NCBI GenBank assembly: GCA_040902885.1
Contig: JBBDWK010000022.1
Span: forward strand, 1 to 38,887
DNA from: JBBDWK01 sp040902885
GTDB lineage: Bacteria > Acidobacteriota > Terriglobia > Bryobacterales > Bryobacteraceae
Direction of reading: 5' to 3'
DNA: 38,887 bases
Shown here: one piece after another, positions 6,614 to 15,197 of the stretch
How positions within the stretch are numbered: the first letter of the stretch is position 1
Layout: the number at the start of each line of letters is the position of its first letter
Made by a program: the position numbers and the translations under genes
Notes under the pieces: generated by a model
What the model was told of the DNA's origin: nothing
The model's database searches: none
Seen by the model: only the letters and a program-made list of their open reading frames with translations

Positions 6614-8008
6614 ATGAATCGAAGAAGAGAGTTTTTTCGGCGCTTGGGGGCGACGGCCGCTGGCGCGTGGGCCGGCGGCTCCGCATTCCCCCAGAAGCAA
6701 GCCAAGCCTGGCTTCAACGTACCTGTTGAAACGCCGGATCTACCGAAGCTTCCCTGGAAGATGGTGGACGGCTGGAAGGAGTTTCACCTCATCGCGGAGG
6801 TGGTTCGCACCGAGTTGATGCCCGGCCGCCCGATGGATGCCTGGGGCTTCAACGGCAGCATTCCCGGGCCTGCCATCGAGGTCAACCAGGGCGACAAGGT
6901 ACGGGTTGTGTTCGACAACCATCTTCCGGAGATGACCGCCATTCACTGGCACGGTTTCGAAGTTCCCATGGAGATGGACGGCAGTGTCGGGTTGGGACAA
7001 GACCCGGTGCCGCCCGGAGGCCGCTTCGTCTACGAGTTCGAACTCCACCAAGCCGGCACCTTCTTCTATCACTCGCACTTCGCCATGCAGGAAATGATGG
7101 GCATGATCGGACTCTTCATCATGTACCCGAAGGAGCCGTATCAGCCGCACTGCGACCGCGATTTCGGGCTCATTCTGCAGGGTTGGGCGCTGCTGCCCAA
7201 CAACACCGTGCCCAACACCCTCGCCATGGAATTCAATTGGCTCACCATGAACGGCAAGGCGGGACCGGCTACCACTCCGATGATCGTGAAACTAGGAGAA
7301 CGCGTTCGCATCCGGCTGGTGAATCTAGGCATGGATCACCATCCGATTCACCTCCACGGCAATCAGTTCGTGGTCACCGGCACGGAGGGCGGCCGCGGTC
7401 CGATTCACGGTTGGGCCAGCCAGAACACCGTGCTGGTGGGAGTCGCTCAGGCGCGCGACATCGAGTTCGACGCCAAGTATGCCGGCGACTGGATGCTGCA
7501 CTGCCATTTGCCGCACCACATGATGAACCAGATGGTGTCCATGGTAGGGCCAATCACGCACGGCGGCCATGGACTGCATACGGGCGGCGGCATGGAGGAG
7601 GGCATGGGAATGATCCGTCAAGGGAGCGCTCTTTCCGAGGAACTCGGACCTTCCTTGGGACGCGGCATGGGACTGGCGGCCGACGCCGAGCGGTCCGTCT
7701 CAAACCTGGTGGCGCAGGGCGGCGGCGGCCATCAGGGCCACCACGCGCACAACCCAGCCATGGAGATGTACCCCAAGGACGATCCGGAGAAGAAGAAGGT
7801 CCCCGGCTACCCGCAGGACATGTGGATGCCGGTTGACGAAATGTTCGCCGATAAGCCGGAAAATTACGGCCTGCGCAAAGGCTGGAGCGGGGCCATGATG
7901 GGCATGATGACGCTGGTGCGCGTTGTACCCGGGGAGGTCTACGACAAGATCATGGACCTCAAGGCCAAGCAGACCCCCAAGGAGAGGAAGCCGCATGCGC
8001 ATGACTGA
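6614..8008 (+). CDS. Two-domain multicopper oxidase with a Met/His-rich tail, Tat-exported
   Basis: A 464-residue protein with a Tat signal (RRREFFRRLGATAAGAWAGG). All four copper-binding blocks are present: HWHGFEV near residue 113, HSHFAMQEMMG near 154, HPIHLHGNQF near 243 and HCHLPHHMMNQM near 296. The last carries the type 1 Cys, His and a Met. Only about 130 residues separate HWHG from HPIHLH, so there is no room for a middle cupredoxin domain; it resembles two-domain laccases. After residue 310 comes a Gly/His/Met-rich stretch (GGHGLHTGGGMEEGMGM, GGGGHQGHHAHNPAMEM) that could hold extra copper. Such enzymes oxidise Cu(I), Mn(II) or phenols in the periplasm. The TolC-type gene overlaps its end. 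The two genes and the Cys-rich protein form one transcription unit. Confidence 0.9.
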   Translation: MNRRREFFRRLGATAAGAWAGGSAFPQKQAKPGFNVPVETPDLPKLPWKMVDGWKEFHLIAEVVRTELMPGRPMDAWGFNGSIPGPAIEVNQGDKVRVVFDNHLPEMTAIHWHGFEVPMEMDGSVGLGQDPVPPGGRFVYEFELHQAGTFFYHSHFAMQEMMGMIGLFIMYPKEPYQPHCDRDFGLILQGWALLPNNTVPNTLAMEFNWLTMNGKAGPATTPMIVKLGERVRIRLVNLGMDHHPIHLHGNQFVVTGTEGGRGPIHGWASQNTVLVGVAQARDIEFDAKYAGDWMLHCHLPHHMMNQMVSMVGPITHGGHGLHTGGGMEEGMGMIRQGSALSEELGPSLGRGMGLAADAERSVSNLVAQGGGGHQGHHAHNPAMEMYPKDDPEKKKVPGYPQDMWMPVDEMFADKPENYGLRKGWSGAMMGMMTLVRVVPGEVYDKIMDLKAKQTPKERKPHAHD

Positions 8009-9350
8009 CAAAGGCCGCGGTTTCGGAAGAATTCGCGCGGCCGCGGCACTGGCATTCGTGTTCGGCGCTTATGGACAGGAAAGCGAGCCGCGCCTCCGGC
8101 TGGAGGATCTGGAGCGGATGGCGCTGGCCAATAATCCCACGCTGGGACAGGCGGCAGCCGAAGTTCAGGCCGCCGCGGGGCGAGCGCGGCAGGCTGGACT
8201 CTACCCCAATCCGATCATCGGCGCGACGGGCGACGAGATCGCGAGGGGTCCGATCATCCGGGGCGGCGAGCTGGGAGGTTTCTTCGAGCAGCGGATTGTG
8301 ACCGGCGGCAAGTTAGGCCTCAGCCGGCGTGTTGCCGAGCAGGACCGGGCCGCGGCCGAGGCAGCCGAAAAAGGACAGCGCCAGCGCGTTTTGAACGCGG
8401 TGCGCTCGCTCTACTACCAGGCGCTGGGGGAGCAGAAGCTGTTGCAGGTGCGCACGGAGCTGGCCCGCCTGGCCGGCCAGGTTGTCCGCATCTCCCGTGA
8501 GTTAGGCAACGTGGGTCAGGCGGACCGGCCCGATGTGCTGGCGGCCGATATCGAGGCCGAACGTCTGGAGCTTGGGCTCGTCACGGCGCAGAACGCGCGC
8601 GAGCGCACCTGGCGGCAACTGGCCGCGGTCACCGGCAACCCCTCACTCCGCCCGGCGCTTCTGGAGGACGACCTGGAGAGCGTGCCCCGGCTCGATATTG
8701 AAGACGCGCTGGACAGAATTTACAGCGAAAGCCCCGAGCTGCGCGCGGCGGAGGTGGAGACCACGCGTGCGGGACTCGCGCTCAGACGCGCTCAGCGGGA
8801 ACCCATTCCCGACGTTCTGGTCCGGGGCGGCGTCCGCTACAACCGCGAACTGCTGGAGCAGACTGCCGCAGGAGTGCGGAGCCCGGTGGGCGTCGAAGGC
8901 TTCTTCGATATCGGCGTTCAGATTCCCATCTTCAACCGCAACCAGGGCGCGGTCGCCGCTGCCCGGGCCGAAGCCGAGCGCTCCCGCCTTGACGTGGAGC
9001 GGACGAAGCTCGCCCTGCGCTCGCGACTGGCGGAGGTCTACCGCGAATACCTGAATTCGATGAATGCGATCGAGCGATACCGCACGCGGATGATTCCCAA
9101 AGCGCAGGAGGCGTACGAGCTGTACCGGAACAATTTTCAACAGATGGCCGCGGCTTACCCGCAAGTTCTGATTACGCAGCGGAACCTGTTCCAGCTCCGG
9201 GAAGATTATATTGCCGCTTTGGTGGAAGCATGGCAGCGCGCAATCGAAATCCAGGGCCTGCTGCTGACGGGCGGGACAGAATTCTCTTCCGAGCCGGCCA
9301 GGCCGTCCCAGCGCATGAAAGGCAGCGGCGCCAGGGAGAGCGAGCAGTGA
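7995..9350 (+). CDS. TolC/CusC-type outer-membrane efflux channel
   Basis: A 451-residue outer-membrane factor. After a signal peptide ending near FVFGAYG come two OEP repeats rich in coiled-coil sequence: LEDLERMALANNPTLGQAAA near residue 30 is the usual repeat start, and LDIEDALDRIYSESPELRAA near residue 230 starts the second half. The segment VGVEGFFDIGVQIPIFNRNQ is the conserved beta-strand block of the CzcC/CusC group. No lipobox Cys is seen. The start is ATG 7995 (AAGGAGAGG at 7979-7987), overlapping the oxidase by 14 bases; ATG 8001 is an alternative. No RND pump or membrane-fusion gene follows, so it must pair with transporters elsewhere. Confidence 0.87.
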   Translation: MRMTDKGRGFGRIRAAAALAFVFGAYGQESEPRLRLEDLERMALANNPTLGQAAAEVQAAAGRARQAGLYPNPIIGATGDEIARGPIIRGGELGGFFEQRIVTGGKLGLSRRVAEQDRAAAEAAEKGQRQRVLNAVRSLYYQALGEQKLLQVRTELARLAGQVVRISRELGNVGQADRPDVLAADIEAERLELGLVTAQNARERTWRQLAAVTGNPSLRPALLEDDLESVPRLDIEDALDRIYSESPELRAAEVETTRAGLALRRAQREPIPDVLVRGGVRYNRELLEQTAAGVRSPVGVEGFFDIGVQIPIFNRNQGAVAAARAEAERSRLDVERTKLALRSRLAEVYREYLNSMNAIERYRTRMIPKAQEAYELYRNNFQQMAAAYPQVLITQRNLFQLREDYIAALVEAWQRAIEIQGLLLTGGTEFSSEPARPSQRMKGSGARESEQ

Positions 9351-9382
9351 CGATTGCTCGCCGAGAAAGCCGCCAAACCGAT

Positions 9383-9413
9383 TTGCTGACTCGCCTTGTT
9401 CTCTGATATCATA
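9383..9413 (+). promoter_or_regulatory. Promoter candidate of the TonB receptor, with shared TCTGATATCATA element
   Basis: TTGCTG (9383-9388) and TATCAT (9407-9412) are 18 bases apart. TATCAT lies in the 12-mer TCTGATATCATA (9402-9413), identical to the one at 1358-1369. Predicted transcription would begin near 9420, leaving a leader of about 24 bases that contains the ribosome binding site AGGGGTG. Confidence 0.4.
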
Positions 9414-9443
9414 TGCGGCGAATTCACGCTAGGGGTGAGCCAC

Positions 9444-12400
9444 ATGAACTTGATCTACCGGGTTGCCGTATTTTGCGGCGCCGTAGCGTTAGCATTCGGG
9501 CAGACCGACCGCGGCATTATCAACGGAACGGTAACCGATTCAACGGGAGCGGCCGTGCCGGACGCGCGCATCGCCGCTACCAACACCGCAACCAACGTTG
9601 CCTTCACAACTCAATCCACCAGCTCCGGGGACTTCACAATTCCCACCTTGCCGGTTGGAACCTATCAGCTTCGTGTCGAGCGTCAGGGCTTCAAGGCTGC
9701 CATCCGCAGTGATGTTGTGGTAAGCGCCGGGAGTACGGTGACGGTCAACGCACAGCTCGAAGTAGGTGCCGTCACCGAATCGGTTCAGGTCTCGGCTACT
9801 CTGGATCTGTTGCAGACCACCACGGCCAAGGTCTCCACATCCGTTTCGAACAAGATGGTGGACGAGCTGCCTCTGGTTGTGGGTGGCGCGATGCGCGGCG
9901 CCTTCGACCTGGCGCTCATCACCCCGGAAGTCAACCAGCCTGGCGACGACACCTTCAACGTCGGCGGTGGCCAGGGCGGCGCTTACGGTGCGACCCTGGA
10001 CGGCGTTTCCATTCTCACCGGGCGTTTCAACTCGGTGCAGTGGACCAATGTAAATACGCCGTCAGTAGACGCGATCACCGAATTCGCCGTGGAGACGAAT
10101 GGCTTCAAGGCGGAATACGGCCGCGGCCAGGGCGGGATGATGACATTTTCGTCGAAGTCAGGCACCAATGAGCTGCACGGCACCGCATACGAGTTCCTGC
10201 GCAATGACGCGCTGGACACCCGGCGCTTCTTCGAGAATCAGAAAGGCAAATACAAGCAGCATGACTTTGGGTGGAGTGTGGGCGGCCCGGTCTGGCTGCC
10301 GAAGCTGTATGACGGGCGGAACCGTACGTTCTTTTTCGTGGCCGGCGAGTGGTTCCGCAACCGCGCCGGAGCTACCAGCACGCTCTTGAACGTGCCGACT
10401 CCCGAAATGTACAACGGCGATTTCCGCAACTGGGTGGATAACAACGGGCGGCCGCTGACAATCTATGATCCAGCCACCACTCAAGCGTCGGGAACCGGCT
10501 TCACGCGCACGCCTTTTCCCAACAACCAGATTCCACAGGCGCGTTTCGCGCAGATCTCACAGGCCTACGTGAACGTCGTTCGGGACGTGCTCAGGCCAAA
10601 CAATGGCGCGGCCCCCGGAACCAGCGAGTACGTGCGCAACAACTACATCGATAACGTAGGCTCGGCACTGGACCCTTGGACCAAACTCAGCGCCAAGGGT
10701 GATCACAATATCGGCCCGAACGACCGCGTCAGTGTTCTCTACAACTACGGCCTGCACGAGCGTACGCCGGGGCCGAACGGTTTCCCCGGCCTGCCATATC
10801 CGCTGAATACCAACCGCGTGGATACCCAGAACAGCAATGTCTTTCGCGGCACTTATGACAAAGTGATCACGCCTACCATCGTGAACCACATTTTCGGCGG
10901 CTTCAACATGATGACGGATTCCCATCTCGCGCAACCGGCCGATGGCGGCTGGGATCAGAAAGGCATCTGTTTGAAGGGCGCCTGGGACTGCAAACGAAAC
11001 CTGCTGATTGCCGAGTTCTCCGACTACAGCACCTGGAACGCCCGGGTTTATGACGGCTCGGAGAACTTCGCCTTCTCCCTCGGCGACGATTTGAGCATCA
11101 TGAAGGGCAAACACACGTTCAAGGTTGGCTACCTGTGGGAGCGCATCCACTACAACGGTTTCGGCCAGCAGACCATGGGCGGCCTCGTGCGGGGTGACCG
11201 GCGCTCTACCAGCGTGCCCAACGACAACAACCTCGCTACGGGCGGCGGCAATGGCTTCGCCTCTTTTCTCCTTGGACAGGGATATGCGGGGGGAACGGAA
11301 AATGACCGATTTGTCGGCCAGCAGTGGCGCAGCCACAGCTGGTACGCGCAGGACGACTGGAAATTGACGCCGCGGCTGACACTGAACCTCGGCGCTCGCT
11401 ATGAGTTCACACTGCCGCCCCTGGAGCAGACAGACAAATGGAGCGACCTGGATATGACGCTGCCGAACGCGCGGGCGGAGAACCTGCCGGGAGCGCTGCG
11501 GTTTGCCGGTTTCGGCCCGGGGCGTGAGAATTCGCGGACCATCACACCCGGATGGTATGGTGGCATCTCTCCACGTCTCGGCATGGCCTATGCGTTGGAC
11601 AGCAAGACCGTGCTGCGCGCCAGCGCGGGCCGCAGCTTCGGGGTAGCCAAGACGATCACCGGAAGTGCCCACTTCGAAGGCTCAACGCTGACCTTTCTGG
11701 CCACCAGCCTGGACAACGGGATCACGCCGATTTTCCTTTACGACCAGGGGCTGCCGCCGTATACCAGGCCGCCAGTGATCGATCCCACTTTCTCAAACGG
11801 CGCCAGCCCGCCTTATTGGGACGGGGAAGCCGTCCGCCTGCCCGAGAACTACCAGTGGACGCTTTCTGTTCAGCGCCAGCTCTCGACCTCACTGGTCCTG
11901 GAAGGAAGCTACAACGCCACCATCGGCTCGCACCTGGTGGCCGGCTTGAAGCGTTACAACCAGCTTCCCTTCAGTGTTCTGGAGCGTTACGGCCGGAACC
12001 TGCTGGCGAGTGCGATCAATTCGCCGGCGGCGCAAGCGGCGGGGATCCGGCTTCCTTATGCGGACATCAACTGCCAGTTCAGCGCTACCTGCGCGCCCAT
12101 CAGTGTGGCGCAGGCGCTGCGCCCCTTCCCCCAATTCCGTGACATCAATACCTCCTCCGGGGCGGGCGACAAGAGCGGGCACTCGAGCTACCACGCCATG
12201 ATCCTCAAGATCGACAAAAGGTATGGCCAGGGGCTCACCCTGCAGGGTTCCTACGTATTCTCCAAGCTGTTCACCGATGCGGACGGTTACCAGCCGGACA
12301 ACGGGACGCTGGACCATTACAACCGGCGGCTGGAAAAGTCGATCGGAGAATTCGACCTCACGCATAACCTGAAGATCACCTATATCTACGAGCTACCATT

Positions 12401-12920
12401 CGGCAGGGGTAAGCGGTGGCTCAGCAGCGGACCTGCTTCGTGGATCTTGGGTAACTGGCAGATCGCCGGAACCCAATTCTATTCGAGCGGTTACCCGCTG
12501 TCGCTGACCAACAATGCCGCGATCGGCAGCGTGCTGTTCAATGGCCGCAGCGCGGCCACCATTTCAACCTACGATGGCTGGTTCACGCAGTTGGACAATC
12601 CCAACTGGAAGGGCGCTGATCGCTTTTTCCAACCGACGTCTTTTTTCGGTCCGCAACCGACAGACCGCGCCGGCAACGCCACTCGTCACAACCCCAAGGC
12701 GCGCCAGCCCTGGAACCTGAACGAGAATTTCTCGCTCGCCAAGAAATTCCAGATCTCGGAGTCTCTGCGAGTGGACCTCCGCTGGGAGATGTTCAACGCC
12801 TTCAACCGCTTTCGCCCTTCGCCCGGCAGCACCAACATTCAGGAGGTGAACTTCGGCCGCGTGCAGAGTCAGCTTAACGAGCCGCGGCGCACGCAGTTAG
12901 GGCTCAAGCTGTACTTCTAG
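9444..12920 (+). CDS. Oar-like TonB-dependent receptor with carboxypeptidase-regulatory N-domain
   Basis: A 1158-residue outer-membrane protein. Signal peptide MNLIYRVAVFCGAVALAFG is followed by a CarboxypepD_reg-like domain (GIINGTVTDSTGAAVPDARI to LPVGTYQLRVERQGFK, residues 25-95). The plug region (VGGGQGGAYGATLDGVSI, FAVETNGFKAEYGRGQGGMM) and a long barrel (WYAQDDWKLTPRLTLNLGAR, ISPRLGMAYALDSKTVLRAS) follow. It ends in an aromatic residue (TQLGLKLYF), as outer-membrane barrels do. Such receptors are very numerous in acidobacteria and probably import or bind oligosaccharides or peptides; the ligand is not readable. The start is ATG 9444, preceded by AGGGGTG; an in-frame extension to 9396 runs into the promoter. 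A hairpin at 12940-12963 separates it from the convergent FG-GAP gene. Confidence 0.92.
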   Translation: MNLIYRVAVFCGAVALAFGQTDRGIINGTVTDSTGAAVPDARIAATNTATNVAFTTQSTSSGDFTIPTLPVGTYQLRVERQGFKAAIRSDVVVSAGSTVTVNAQLEVGAVTESVQVSATLDLLQTTTAKVSTSVSNKMVDELPLVVGGAMRGAFDLALITPEVNQPGDDTFNVGGGQGGAYGATLDGVSILTGRFNSVQWTNVNTPSVDAITEFAVETNGFKAEYGRGQGGMMTFSSKSGTNELHGTAYEFLRNDALDTRRFFENQKGKYKQHDFGWSVGGPVWLPKLYDGRNRTFFFVAGEWFRNRAGATSTLLNVPTPEMYNGDFRNWVDNNGRPLTIYDPATTQASGTGFTRTPFPNNQIPQARFAQISQAYVNVVRDVLRPNNGAAPGTSEYVRNNYIDNVGSALDPWTKLSAKGDHNIGPNDRVSVLYNYGLHERTPGPNGFPGLPYPLNTNRVDTQNSNVFRGTYDKVITPTIVNHIFGGFNMMTDSHLAQPADGGWDQKGICLKGAWDCKRNLLIAEFSDYSTWNARVYDGSENFAFSLGDDLSIMKGKHTFKVGYLWERIHYNGFGQQTMGGLVRGDRRSTSVPNDNNLATGGGNGFASFLLGQGYAGGTENDRFVGQQWRSHSWYAQDDWKLTPRLTLNLGARYEFTLPPLEQTDKWSDLDMTLPNARAENLPGALRFAGFGPGRENSRTITPGWYGGISPRLGMAYALDSKTVLRASAGRSFGVAKTITGSAHFEGSTLTFLATSLDNGITPIFLYDQGLPPYTRPPVIDPTFSNGASPPYWDGEAVRLPENYQWTLSVQRQLSTSLVLEGSYNATIGSHLVAGLKRYNQLPFSVLERYGRNLLASAINSPAAQAAGIRLPYADINCQFSATCAPISVAQALRPFPQFRDINTSSGAGDKSGHSSYHAMILKIDKRYGQGLTLQGSYVFSKLFTDADGYQPDNGTLDHYNRRLEKSIGEFDLTHNLKITYIYELPFGRGKRWLSSGPASWILGNWQIAGTQFYSSGYPLSLTNNAAIGSVLFNGRSAATISTYDGWFTQLDNPNWKGADRFFQPTSFFGPQPTDRAGNATRHNPKARQPWNLNENFSLAKKFQISESLRVDLRWEMFNAFNRFRPSPGSTNIQEVNFGRVQSQLNEPRRTQLGLKLYF

Positions 12921-12939
12921 AGAGTATGAGTTGAAAGGA

Positions 12940-12963
12940 GGCGCGGGCCGCTTGGCTCGCGCC
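12940..12963. terminator. Bidirectional hairpin between convergent genes
   Basis: GGCGCGGGCC (12940-12949) and GGCTCGCGCC (12954-12963) form a 10-base stem with one G-U pair and a GCTT loop. It is flanked by AAAG on one side and TTCAAGTT on the other. It lies in the 49-base gap between the receptor and the FG-GAP gene and would act in both directions, though the T-runs are poor. Confidence 0.6.
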
Positions 12964-12969
12964 TTCAAG

Positions 12970-15183
12970 TTACGGCTTCAACCGGTTTTCGTACCACACC
13001 ACATTCTGGCTTTCCTGGCCCGCTACCAGCAGGTCCAGGTCGCCATCACCATCCATATCCACCAGCCGGACGTCGTAAGCCGCCTGGTCCTCGTAAATGT
13101 GATGGGTCTTGAAATTCCCTTTGCCGTCGTTCTCAAACCAGGCGGCGATGAAGTCGCCATAAGCGCACGTGGCGAGGTCGACGTCCCCATCGCCGTCAAT
13201 ATCCCCTGTCGCCAGTGAGTGGGGATACGTGAGCGCGGGATTGATCTCGTGCGGCGTCCACTCCGGCGCTTCATACCAGACGACGCCTCTCCCGTGTCCG
13301 CGCGTGGCGACGAAGTCCGTGCGATGATCGCCATTCACATCGGCCATCAGGATGTTGGTGGCTCCCTCCTGATTCTCGGCGATAACGTGCTTCCTCCAGG
13401 CGGCGGTCTTGAGTTGATTTCGCGCCGGCGCTTCCCACCAGGCAAACCAGTTGCCGCCTTCCGGGACCTTAGCCGCGCTGGCGAGGTCCGGCCGGCCGTC
13501 TCCGTTCACATCGCCGAAACCCAGGTAATGGCTGAGGCCGGGCGCATCGCGGTTGGCGAAGATGTAGCGCTCCCAGCGCGGCGCGGCAAGAGGATTGGGC
13601 GGCACCTTAAACCAGGCCAGGGATTCGGGGAAGTTGCCCTTCGGCTGGGCGCTATTGCCGATCAGGTCGGGCTTGCCGTCGCCGTCCACATCGCCCTTCA
13701 TCAGCCCGTGAATGCCGTTGACGCCGCCCGCGGCGAAATCGTCCACTGCGCGGTAGGTCCAGGTTTCGCGCAACGCGTCCTTGGGCTGCTGGAGCCAAAA
13801 GATCAGCCCGGGCGTGTAGCGGGCGCCGATGTAGTCCATGCGGCCGTCGCCGTCCACATCCATCACCTCGCTGTGGATCGCGTGTACGCCGGTCTGCAGC
13901 ACGATGGGGGTCCAGTCGGGTGCAACGTAGAGTATGGTCCGCTTAAAGTCGTTGGCGATCACGTCCACTTTGCCGTCGCCCGTGAAGTCGGCGGCGATGG
14001 CGGTCTGGTTTCGGTATCCCTCCGCGACCACGTGGCGCGTCCATTGCGGCTTGGATTCGTTCCAGTAGATCTTGACGTTCTTTGTGGATCGCCCTCCGGC
14101 GATAATCTCGGGCCGTCCGTCTCCATTGAGGTCGGCCACCACGAGATCCTCGGCCGCCATGCCCCCGTCGTCCACGATGCCCGCCCGCGACCACCGGTTC
14201 TCGGAGCCGCGCTTGTAGACGGCCACGCCGAACTGTTTGTCGCGCCAGCCCACGGCCAGCTCGTCCGCGCCGTCGCCGTCGAAGTCGCCCCAGCCAAGGG
14301 CGTGCGCGCCGGTGAGCTGCGTCTCGATGACCTCGCGCGCCCACTTGCCGGACTGCTCCTTGTAGATGACGACAGAGTTGCCGTGCCACGGCTCCACGGT
14401 GGCCAGAAACCGGGTGCGCCCCAGTCGCCCCAGCTTGATCTCGCCCGGTGAGCCGTCGCCGATGTGGGTCTTCGACCACTTGCCGTCCTGTCCGCGCTTC
14501 AGCACGTTCACGCCTTCGCGGCTGGCGGTGATAATCTCCTCCTGCGGGTCCTTGTCGAAATTCGTGACGATGAAGTTGTGTACGATGCGCAGCGAGTCGT
14601 CGGCAACCTCGACAGGCCAGGGGTCGCGCGCGGGATCTTTCGGCACACGGTAGATCAGAATGCGCGCGCCCTGCCCTTCCCACGCCGGACCTTTGTTGCC
14701 GCGCCCGTGTAGCGGGACCACGACCAGCTCCGCTTTTCCGTCGCCGTCCACGTCGCCCCAGCGGATGCGATGCAGGGTCGGCTCCTCGCCAAGGGGATGC
14801 ACCGCGCCGCCGGCGTTCCCGATCCATTGCAGCGATCCGCCGCCGGACGTATTGGACGGCTGCCAGTCCGCGCCGATAGCGAAGTCGACCTTGCCGTCGC
14901 CGTCGATGTCATGCGGCGCAAAGCACACGTTGTCCTTCTTCGTGCCGCCGTCCATCACCACGTGCTTCCGCCAGGTCGGGTTCTCGAACCAGACGAGCTG
15001 CGTGTGGTTGATGGCCACGATGTCCGGTTTTCCATCCCCGTTGACGTCGGCGGTCGAGACCGCGTACGCCACGCCAAAGTCGCGCTGGATCTCCTGGGCG
15101 CGAAACTCGACCCCGGCCAGGGCGCGGCATGTTAGGGAGCAGCCGGGGAGGGCAGCAAGCAGAAGTTGTACAATCGTGCGCAT
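12970..15183 (-). CDS. Exported FG-GAP/VCBS repeat protein, 737 residues
   Basis: The signal peptide MRTIVQLLLAALPGCSLTC opens a protein built almost entirely of FG-GAP/VCBS blades with calcium-loop signatures of the DxNxDGxxD type: ADVNGDGKPDIVAINH, HDIDGDGKVDFAIGADW, GDVDGDGKAELVVV, ADLNGDGRPEIIAGG, MDVDGDGRMDYIGARY, GDIDGDGDVDLATCAYGD and VDMDGDGDLDLLVAG. These repeats fold as integrin-like propellers that bind Ca and often mediate adhesion or glycan recognition at the cell surface. Roughly ten or more blades suggest two propellers. The frame extends upstream to 15408 without similarity. The ATG at 15183 shares two bases with the start of the divergent paralogue. TAGAAT (15197-15192, minus strand) lies 8 bases before it and no Shine-Dalgarno is seen, so the mRNA may be leaderless. 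Confidence 0.85.
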   Translation of the reverse strand: MRTIVQLLLAALPGCSLTCRALAGVEFRAQEIQRDFGVAYAVSTADVNGDGKPDIVAINHTQLVWFENPTWRKHVVMDGGTKKDNVCFAPHDIDGDGKVDFAIGADWQPSNTSGGGSLQWIGNAGGAVHPLGEEPTLHRIRWGDVDGDGKAELVVVPLHGRGNKGPAWEGQGARILIYRVPKDPARDPWPVEVADDSLRIVHNFIVTNFDKDPQEEIITASREGVNVLKRGQDGKWSKTHIGDGSPGEIKLGRLGRTRFLATVEPWHGNSVVIYKEQSGKWAREVIETQLTGAHALGWGDFDGDGADELAVGWRDKQFGVAVYKRGSENRWSRAGIVDDGGMAAEDLVVADLNGDGRPEIIAGGRSTKNVKIYWNESKPQWTRHVVAEGYRNQTAIAADFTGDGKVDVIANDFKRTILYVAPDWTPIVLQTGVHAIHSEVMDVDGDGRMDYIGARYTPGLIFWLQQPKDALRETWTYRAVDDFAAGGVNGIHGLMKGDVDGDGKPDLIGNSAQPKGNFPESLAWFKVPPNPLAAPRWERYIFANRDAPGLSHYLGFGDVNGDGRPDLASAAKVPEGGNWFAWWEAPARNQLKTAAWRKHVIAENQEGATNILMADVNGDHRTDFVATRGHGRGVVWYEAPEWTPHEINPALTYPHSLATGDIDGDGDVDLATCAYGDFIAAWFENDGKGNFKTHHIYEDQAAYDVRLVDMDGDGDLDLLVAGQESQNVVWYENRLKP

Positions 15184-15197
15184 GATGCGGCATTCTA
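15169..15197. promoter_or_regulatory. Back-to-back -10 boxes around overlapping divergent start codons
   Basis: The plus strand has TACAAT at 15169-15174, 7 bases before ATG 15182. The minus strand has TAGAAT at 15197-15192, 8 bases before ATG 15183. Each would start transcription at or next to its own ATG, so each promoter lies inside the coding start of the other gene. No clear -35 is visible on either strand. Confidence 0.35.

Noticed and set aside
10557..11672. Minus-strand open frame of 371 codons inside the TonB receptor
   Set aside because: It is antisense to a clearly conserved receptor and has no recognisable domain.
13219..14451. Long plus-strand open frame of 410 codons
   Set aside because: It is antisense to the FG-GAP gene; open frames opposite repetitive GC-rich coding DNA are expected, and it shows no domain, signal or ribosome binding site.
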